Below are positions 17,580 through 22,477 of a stretch of 22,477 nt of DNA, in pieces. The notes beneath the pieces are model-generated. The model ran no database searches. It worked only from the letters and a program-made list of their open reading frames with translations, and was not told the origin of the DNA. The stretch is taken from the NCBI GenBank assembly GCA_938004815.1, contig CALKVR010001380.1, positions 1 through 22,477 of the forward strand. Reading direction: 5' to 3'. Source of the stretch: an uncultured Polyangiaceae bacterium. Its GTDB lineage: Bacteria; Myxococcota_A; Polyangia; Polyangiales; Polyangiaceae. The position numbers were made by a program, and so were the translations under genes. Position 1 is the stretch's first letter, and every line of letters begins with the position of its first letter.

Positions 17580-18953
17580 GTCGCTCTCGCCCTCACCGTC
17601 GCCGCGGCGAAGACCGAGCGCCTTGCACTTCTTGTAGAGGTGGCTGCGCTCGAGCCCCAGCGAGCGCGCCGTCGCCGCCATCTGCCCCTGGTGGTGGGCG
17701 AGCGCCTGCTCGATGATCGCGCGCTCGGCCTCCTCGGACAGGACGCGGAAGGGTACCCCCGGCCGGTAGAAGCTGCCGGTGGGGACGGCGTCGCCCCCGA
17801 GGCAGGTGCGGACGTCGGCGTCACCGATCGACTCGTCCGGCGAGAGGATCACGAGGCGCTCGATCACGTTTCGCAGCTCGCGCACGTTGCCCGGGTAGCT
17901 GTGGGCGGAGAGCGCGCTGACGGCGCCGTCGAGCAGCCGCATGCCGGGCCGATCGTTGGCTGCCATCGCGAGCGAGAGGAAGTGCGACGCGAGCTCGGGG
18001 ATGTCGTCGCGCCGGGACCTCAGCGGGGGGAGCTGGAGGGGGAGCACGTTGAGGCGGTCATAGAGGTCGGCGCGGAATTTCTCTTCTGCGCACATCTGGG
18101 TGAGGTCGCGGTTGGTCGCGGCCACGACCCGCACGTCGACCTTGAGGACCTCGCTCCCGCCGACGCGCTCGATCTCCCGCTCCTGGAGCACGCGAAGGAG
18201 CTTCGCCTGCATGGCGAGCGGCATGTCCCCGATCTCGTCCAGAAAAAGCGTGCCCCCGCTCGCGCGCTCGAACTTGCCGCGGCGCTGCTTCGTCGCGCCG
18301 GTGAACGCGCCCGCCTCATGCCCGAAGAGCTCGCTCTCGAAGAGCTCGCTCGGGATCGCGGCGCAGTTCATCTTCTCGAGTGGGCCCTTCGCGCGCTTCG
18401 AGGCGGCGTGGATCGCGCGCGCCACCAGCTCTTTGCCGGTGCCGCGCTCGCCGATGACGAGCACGGTCGCGGTCGCCTTGGCGGCGCGCTCGACCTGCTC
18501 GCGCAGCTGCTGCATCGCGCGACTCTGCCCGATCAGCTCGCCGAGGCCGGCCTGGGTGCGGAGGACCTTTGCCTCGGCCTCGGCGCGCGTGAGGCGCAGC
18601 GCGTTCTCGAGCACGAGGAGCAGCCGGTCGGTCGAGACCGGCTTCTCCAAGAAGTCGAACGCCCCGAGCCGCGTCGCGCGAACGGCGGCGTCCACGGTGG
18701 CGTGGCCGCTCATCATGACGACCGGCAGATCGTTACCACCAGCTCGTACCTTCTGGAGCAGAGTCACACCATCGCCGTCAGGGAGCGCAACGTCGAAGAG
18801 CGCGATGTCGTAGGAGCTCTTCGCGAGCTTTTCCTCGGCGATCTTCATCCCGCCGGCGACGTCTACGGTGTAGCCCTCGAGCGATAGCGCCTTCTGGAGG
18901 GTGGTCAGAATGGAGCGTTCGTCGTCGACGACGAGGACGTGGGCGCGAGGCAT
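17574..18953 (-). CDS. Sigma-54-dependent response regulator, NtrC family
   Basis: A 459-residue three-domain activator. The receiver domain at 1-118 has the acidic pocket D10/D11, phosphoacceptor D54, S82 and K104, so it should be phosphorylated by a histidine kinase, none of which is encoded nearby. The AAA+ domain has Walker A GERGTGKE (168-175), the sigma-54 contact loop GAFTGA (215-220) and Walker B LFLDEIGD (D239/E240). A Fis-type HTH is at the C terminus (QMAATARSLGLERSHLYKK). Intact GAFTGA implies activation of sigma-54 promoters. The frame is open further upstream, but ATG 18953 starts exactly at the receiver (MPRAHVLVVDDE). It is divergent from the DUF4388 gene and may control it or genes elsewhere. 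Confidence 0.93.
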   Translation of the reverse strand: MPRAHVLVVDDERSILTTLQKALSLEGYTVDVAGGMKIAEEKLAKSSYDIALFDVALPDGDGVTLLQKVRAGGNDLPVVMMSGHATVDAAVRATRLGAFDFLEKPVSTDRLLLVLENALRLTRAEAEAKVLRTQAGLGELIGQSRAMQQLREQVERAAKATATVLVIGERGTGKELVARAIHAASKRAKGPLEKMNCAAIPSELFESELFGHEAGAFTGATKQRRGKFERASGGTLFLDEIGDMPLAMQAKLLRVLQEREIERVGGSEVLKVDVRVVAATNRDLTQMCAEEKFRADLYDRLNVLPLQLPPLRSRRDDIPELASHFLSLAMAANDRPGMRLLDGAVSALSAHSYPGNVRELRNVIERLVILSPDESIGDADVRTCLGGDAVPTGSFYRPGVPFRVLSEEAERAIIEQALAHHQGQMAATARSLGLERSHLYKKCKALGLRRGDGEGESDE

Positions 18954-18959
18954 GGGTGG

Positions 18960-19013
18960 AGCGTAATGCCTTTCCGCTGAGGGTCGAAAGTGGTTGCGAA
19001 GCTGTGATAGCGT
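18960..19013. promoter_or_regulatory. Candidate face-to-face divergent promoters (NtrC-type regulator / DUF4388 gene)
   Basis: Plus strand: TCGAAA (18984-18989), 18 nt, TAGCGT (19008-19013), 8 nt, ATG 19022. Minus strand: TCGACC (18987-18982), 16 nt, TACGCT (18965-18960), 6 nt, ATG 18953. The two -35-like boxes overlap on the palindrome TCGA. Neither start has a Shine-Dalgarno sequence. No -24/-12 sigma-54 element was evident here. Confidence 0.35.
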
Positions 19014-19021
19014 GGCAAGCC

Positions 19022-20572
19022 ATGGTCCCGGACACCCCCCCGACAGCCGAGGGGGAGCTCGCGCAGACACCGTTCGCGCACCTCGCCGTCTTCGCACTGG
19101 AGCGGCGGTTGGACGGCGAGCTTTTCTTGATCGAGCCCGGGGGCACCACGCACGCGATCCGATTCGAGCGCGGCCACCCGACGAAGATTCGAGTCGGCGA
19201 CGAGTTCGAGCGCCTCGGCGCGATCCTGGTCGAGGAGGGCGTGACGAGCCAAGAGACCATCGACGGCGCCGTCGCGATGACGGGCGGTCTGCTCGGCGAT
19301 CTGCTCGTGCTCTCCGGATACGTCGAGAGCCAGGCCCTGGAAGAGGCGCTCGAGCGCCAGTTCCGAGCCCGAATGACCAGGTTCTACAGCCTGCCTCCGC
19401 AGACTGCGTACAAGTACTTCGAGGGCTCGCAGACGCTGGCCGAGTGGGGCGGTGATGCGGCCTGCTTCGATCCGCTCGACCTCGTGCTCCAGGGCCTCCG
19501 GATGCACGGCGACGTCTCGACGCTGATGCAGCCCACGCTCGATCTGCTCGGCGACGCGCCCCTCCGGCTCCATCCCGAAGCGCAGATCGAGCGGCTGGAC
19601 CTTTGCGAAGAAGAGCAGCTCGTGGTCGAGGTGCTCGGTCTCGAGCCGACGCCGCTCGCCGAGCTCGAGACGCTCGAGGGCACGGCCCCCGGCATCGTGC
19701 GGAATTTCGTCTACATGATGATGCTCGCGCGCATCCTGGATCTAGGCAAAGGGCCGCCCGTCGGCCTGGGCGACAAGACCAAGAGCGTGGCCAAGGTGCG
19801 CCTGCGCTCGCAAGTACACCGCGCCGGCGCCGCGCTCGACGCGCGCGTCGAGGGCCAGCGGTCGGTGCGCTCGATGAGCGTCAAGGGCCGCCGCATCATC
19901 CCGCGCGACGAGGGCGAGACCATCCCGCCGCCCAACGTGTCCGAGGCCGCACCGGCAGAGGCCGCGGCCCCCGAGACAGAGGCGGCCGCCTCGCCGGTCT
20001 CGGCGGAGCCGGCGACGCTGGCGTCTGCGCCCGCGCCCGAGCCGCCCTCGTCCGGCGAACGCCCGCCGATCGTCGACGAGCCTTCAGGGGGCGAAGAGTC
20101 GAGCCGGCGCCTCATCGCCGACGCGGTCCGCGGGCTCACCCACGAGGCGCTGGTCAAGCTGGCCCGCGAGAAGATCGACGAGAAAGACCCGACCACTGCG
20201 GCGGAGATCTGCGCGCTCGTCCTCTCGCGGCTCGAGGCCGACGGCAAGCTGGGCACCGAGGAAGCGCGCGAGCTCACGCTCATCGGGCTCTGGGCGCGGT
20301 CGCTCGAGCCCCACCCGGATCTCAAGGCGCTCGCCATCGAGCTCGACGAGCTCATTCGTGAGCGCGACGATTCGGCGCTCGCCCGGCTCGTGCGCGGCCG
20401 CATCCGGAAAAAGCTGGGCAACGACGCCGGGGCGTCGAGCGACTACCGCCGCGTGCTCGAGCTCGAGCCCGCGCACGAAGAGGCCAAGAGCGAGCTCGCG
20501 TCGCTCGATGCGCCGAAGCCCGCCGTGAGGCGCGGCGAGACCGGCTTCCTCAAGCGCCTGTTCCGGCGCTGA
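19022..20572 (+). CDS. DUF4388-domain protein with C-terminal helical (TPR-like) region
   Basis: A 516-residue cytoplasmic protein. Residues ~10-150 resemble DUF4388: GELAQTPFAHLAVFALERRL, then GELFLIEPGGTTHAIRFERG, then two helical 'vLVEEGvts...' and 'LGDLLVLSGYVE' units. This domain is frequent in myxobacteria, often attached to response-regulator or signalling modules. A second conserved-looking segment runs to ~290. An Ala/Pro/Glu-rich linker lies at ~300-370, and the C-terminal ~140 residues are helical with a TPR-like end (NDAGASSDYRRVLELEPAHEE). ATG 19022 is chosen over TTG 18956, which would overlap the promoter region. It is divergent from the NtrC-type regulator and is followed 9 bp later by the HExxH gene, probably in one transcript. 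Confidence 0.82.
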   Translation: MVPDTPPTAEGELAQTPFAHLAVFALERRLDGELFLIEPGGTTHAIRFERGHPTKIRVGDEFERLGAILVEEGVTSQETIDGAVAMTGGLLGDLLVLSGYVESQALEEALERQFRARMTRFYSLPPQTAYKYFEGSQTLAEWGGDAACFDPLDLVLQGLRMHGDVSTLMQPTLDLLGDAPLRLHPEAQIERLDLCEEEQLVVEVLGLEPTPLAELETLEGTAPGIVRNFVYMMMLARILDLGKGPPVGLGDKTKSVAKVRLRSQVHRAGAALDARVEGQRSVRSMSVKGRRIIPRDEGETIPPPNVSEAAPAEAAAPETEAAASPVSAEPATLASAPAPEPPSSGERPPIVDEPSGGEESSRRLIADAVRGLTHEALVKLAREKIDEKDPTTAAEICALVLSRLEADGKLGTEEARELTLIGLWARSLEPHPDLKALAIELDELIRERDDSALARLVRGRIRKKLGNDAGASSDYRRVLELEPAHEEAKSELASLDAPKPAVRRGETGFLKRLFRR

Positions 20573-20581
20573 TCGTCGCTC

Positions 20582-21862
20582 GTGCCTGGTTCGCTGCCCA
20601 CGCGCGTCACGCTGCCGTCCGGGGTACGGGTGGAGCTCGCCGAGGCCGTCATCCGCGAGGCGGCGCCGGCGAACGCGTCGGCCGCGCCCATCGCCGACGC
20701 CTTCGCCGCGCTCTCGGCAGAGGGCGCGCTCCGCACCGAAGAGGGCGAGCCGATCGCGTTCGGCGAGCTCTCTCTCCGCGACGCGCACGTCCTTCGCGCG
20801 CTGGTGCTGCGGTCCGGCATCGTGCGCGAGCGGGCGCGCACGATGCGGTGCTTCAACTGCGGCGAGCCGATCACGTTCGTGCCGTCGGAGGCGTTCGAGC
20901 CTGGTCCGTTCGTGGACGACGAGCTCGCCGATCCGGAGCTCGACGCGCCGTTCGACTTCGATGCGCGCCATGCCATCCCGCTGCTCCGCACCGATGAGGG
21001 GGCCGCTCGCACGGTGACGCTCGCGCCTCGGACGGTCGACGAGGCGGGGCTCCTCGCCCAGGCGACCGGGCCCCTCGACCTACGCCCCGCCGTGGTGGCC
21101 GCGCTGGGGGTTCGCGCGCTCGGGCGCGCGCGCTCCGCCAAGGCGATCGCCCGCGCGCTCTCGCGCGCCGACGACGACGCGTGGAGCGCCTTCGCGGGGC
21201 TCTGGGAGCGCGCGCACTACGCGCAGCGCCTGATCGCGGAGGTCGTGTGCGCGTGTGGCGCGCGCAACGATCACCCGGTGCCCGCCGATCGCGAGATCGA
21301 CGCGCTCGCGCCCCTCGCCGACGTCGCGGCCGTCACCGGCGACGTACCGGGTTTCCCGGATGAAGCGACCTTCGCCAAGTGGGTCCGCGCCGCCGAGGAG
21401 CACGTGTTTCGCGCTCGCGGTATTCGCAACGTGCCCGTCGTCGTCGACTACGACGTCCCCGCCTGCGACGAGGGCGGCGTGCCGATGCTCGGGTGCTACA
21501 CCCCGATGGCCGAGGAGGGGAGCCAGCTCGTTGGCGCCCGAGGCCCCGAGATCCGCCTGTTTTATCGGAGCTTTCGGGAAGAGAAGCGGCTCGATCCGGC
21601 GTTCGACGTCCGCGCCGAGGTCGACGAGACCGTCGATCACGAGTCGATCCATCATTTGCACTTCTTGCGTGGCGAAGACCCGCTCGACGACGAGGAGCAC
21701 GCCGTGATCGCCAAGGAGCGAGCGCTGGTCGTCGGGAAGAAAGAGCTCACGAGAAGGGCCGCCAAGGGGGCCTGGGCGGACGCCGTCGGGTTCCTCCGCA
21801 TCAGTTTTCCGCTGGTCGCGGTGCTGGTCCTGCTCATGCTCTGGCAGCGGTGCGCTGTTTGA
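20582..21862 (+). CDS. Unknown protein with two Cys pairs, HExxH motif and C-terminal membrane anchor
   Basis: A 426-residue protein from GTG 20582. The N-terminal half starts with a TLPSGVRVELAEAVIRE strand-helix and has CFNC (C90/C93) and CAC (C223/C225), possibly one four-Cys zinc site split by ~130 residues. At 353-358 it reads HESIHH, a zincin-type HExxH, with a further His (H360) and acidic residues (EDPLDDEEH) downstream that could supply the third ligand. A single hydrophobic helix at ~404-421 is followed by only five residues, which would tail-anchor the protein. A metallopeptidase role is plausible but unproven. The placement of the N-terminal Cys pairs also recalls phage and contractile-system baseplate assembly proteins; that resemblance is weak. 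It is likely co-transcribed with the DUF4388 gene. Confidence 0.75.
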   Translation: MPGSLPTRVTLPSGVRVELAEAVIREAAPANASAAPIADAFAALSAEGALRTEEGEPIAFGELSLRDAHVLRALVLRSGIVRERARTMRCFNCGEPITFVPSEAFEPGPFVDDELADPELDAPFDFDARHAIPLLRTDEGAARTVTLAPRTVDEAGLLAQATGPLDLRPAVVAALGVRALGRARSAKAIARALSRADDDAWSAFAGLWERAHYAQRLIAEVVCACGARNDHPVPADREIDALAPLADVAAVTGDVPGFPDEATFAKWVRAAEEHVFRARGIRNVPVVVDYDVPACDEGGVPMLGCYTPMAEEGSQLVGARGPEIRLFYRSFREEKRLDPAFDVRAEVDETVDHESIHHLHFLRGEDPLDDEEHAVIAKERALVVGKKELTRRAAKGAWADAVGFLRISFPLVAVLVLLMLWQRCAV

Positions 21863-21908
21863 TCGCCCGGCGAAAGCTCGTTTGTCCGTTCGGCGATCCG
21901 ATGCGACA

Positions 21909-22427
21909 ATGACACAGATGAAAGCAACGACCCGCGCCAAGCCCCCGGCCGCGAACCGGCGCGGCAGCCCCGAGGCCATCGAGAAGCGGCGCGCGGCCCG
22001 GCGTTTCAACGATCTCCTGGCCGACGGGGCGCGTCCCGCGCGCGACGGCCGCACCGAGAAAAAACGCCTCAGGTTGTACCGCGAGCTGAAAGAGGGCGCC
22101 TCGGCCGGCGGGCAGGCGCTCAAGCCCATCGACGTGCTGATGCGGGTTCAGGCGCTGCTCGATCTCGGCGAGGCGATCGGGGCGATCAAGCGGGCTTGCA
22201 AGCCGCCGCGGGCGGTGCCCGCCACCGACGACGTGATCGACGGCGTGCGCAGGCTCCACGTCGCGTACGGGTTCTCGCCCGAGGCCTATCAGTTCGTGGG
22301 CATCGACGGCCCCACGCTGCGCAAGGCGCGCGTCGCGCGGAGCGCCGACGGCTCGAACGGCGCCCGAGGCACCGTCCGGAGCACGGCTCGCAAGGCCGCT
22401 CCCGATGGGGCTGGTCGCGCCGCTTGA
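21909..22427 (+). CDS. Hypothetical small basic protein
   Basis: A 172-residue protein, strongly basic at both ends and without a signal peptide or membrane helix. The core contains SPEAIEKRRAARRFNDLL, a basic KKRLRLYRELKEG segment, LKPIDVLMRVQALLDLGEA and YGFSPEAYQFVGIDGPTLRK. The regular helices and Arg/Lys content suggest nucleic-acid binding, but no family is recognised. ATG 21909 is taken as the start; ATG 21918 and TTG 21882 are alternatives, and none has a clear Shine-Dalgarno sequence. It follows the HExxH gene by 46 bp on the same strand. No promoter was identified in the gap. Confidence 0.7.
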   Translation: MTQMKATTRAKPPAANRRGSPEAIEKRRAARRFNDLLADGARPARDGRTEKKRLRLYRELKEGASAGGQALKPIDVLMRVQALLDLGEAIGAIKRACKPPRAVPATDDVIDGVRRLHVAYGFSPEAYQFVGIDGPTLRKARVARSADGSNGARGTVRSTARKAAPDGAGRAA

Positions 22428-22477
22428 CGGAGAGCGCCGGCTGCACCACGAATCATCCCGTGAGGTTCCTCGGGTGA

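Noticed and set aside
17571..18887. A 438-codon plus-strand open frame opposite the NtrC-type regulator.
   Set aside because: The minus strand encodes an intact receiver, AAA+ domain and HTH with all motifs. The plus product has no domain and is a codon-bias shadow.
22458..22477. Small GAGG-TT-CCTC hairpin at the window edge, considered as a terminator for the last gene.
   Set aside because: The stem is only four pairs with a two-base loop and no T-tract, and the sequence ends there.

Overview
The window looks like a chromosomal segment of a very GC-rich myxobacterium (Myxococcota, probably Polyangia/Polyangiales). The evidence is near-saturated G/C at third codon positions, which leaves long open frames opposite most genes, together with several protein types common in that group: lipoproteins with a Ser/Gly-rich linker and a VWA domain, a DUF4388 protein, an NtrC-type regulator, a TPR lipoprotein of the PilF/Tgl type and TPR-peptidase fusions. 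The lineage is inferred from gene content. No rRNA, tRNA, CRISPR array, IS element or phage module was seen, and most of the window is core or lineage-specific chromosome.

Layout. Bases 1-920 hold the 3' end of aconitase and a small unknown protein. From 946 to 3098 two secreted proteins are divergently transcribed: a Cys-rich VWA lipoprotein (minus) and a CBM9-like exported protein (plus). From 3104 to 6537 there are two polytopic membrane proteins: a rhomboid protease with an N-terminal extension, and a GT-C-like protein whose frame is broken at an 8-G run. From 6525 to 8540 there are two unknown genes and a membrane protein that looks like the front of a SagB-type oxidoreductase. Its tail abuts, on the opposite strand, the front of a TonB-like gene; both appear to have lost their 3' ends at about 8345-8352.

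From 8540 to 12523 is a plus-strand housekeeping block: tsaB (tRNA t6A modification), a Crp/Fnr-type regulator, a PilF/Tgl-like TPR lipoprotein, a RodZ-like HTH membrane protein and recO. A membrane-segment-containing metallophosphoesterase (minus, 12531-13703) converges on recO and diverges from ferrochelatase (hemH). The hemH reading frame lacks a usable start unless one G is added in a G6 run. From 14740 to 17541 a large exported TPR protein carries a peptidase-MA-type zinc protease domain. It converges on a sigma-54 response regulator (minus), which is divergent from a DUF4388 protein. The DUF4388 gene is followed 9 bp later by an unusual HExxH protein with two Cys pairs and a C-terminal membrane anchor, then a small basic unknown protein.

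The most notable observations are the tail-to-tail double truncation near 8348, two reading-frame breaks that both fall in poly-G runs, a recurring TAnnnT plus 6-9 nt plus ATG start arrangement without Shine-Dalgarno sequences (candidate leaderless transcripts), and the HESIHH protein next to the DUF4388 gene. I found no clear self-contained novel system.
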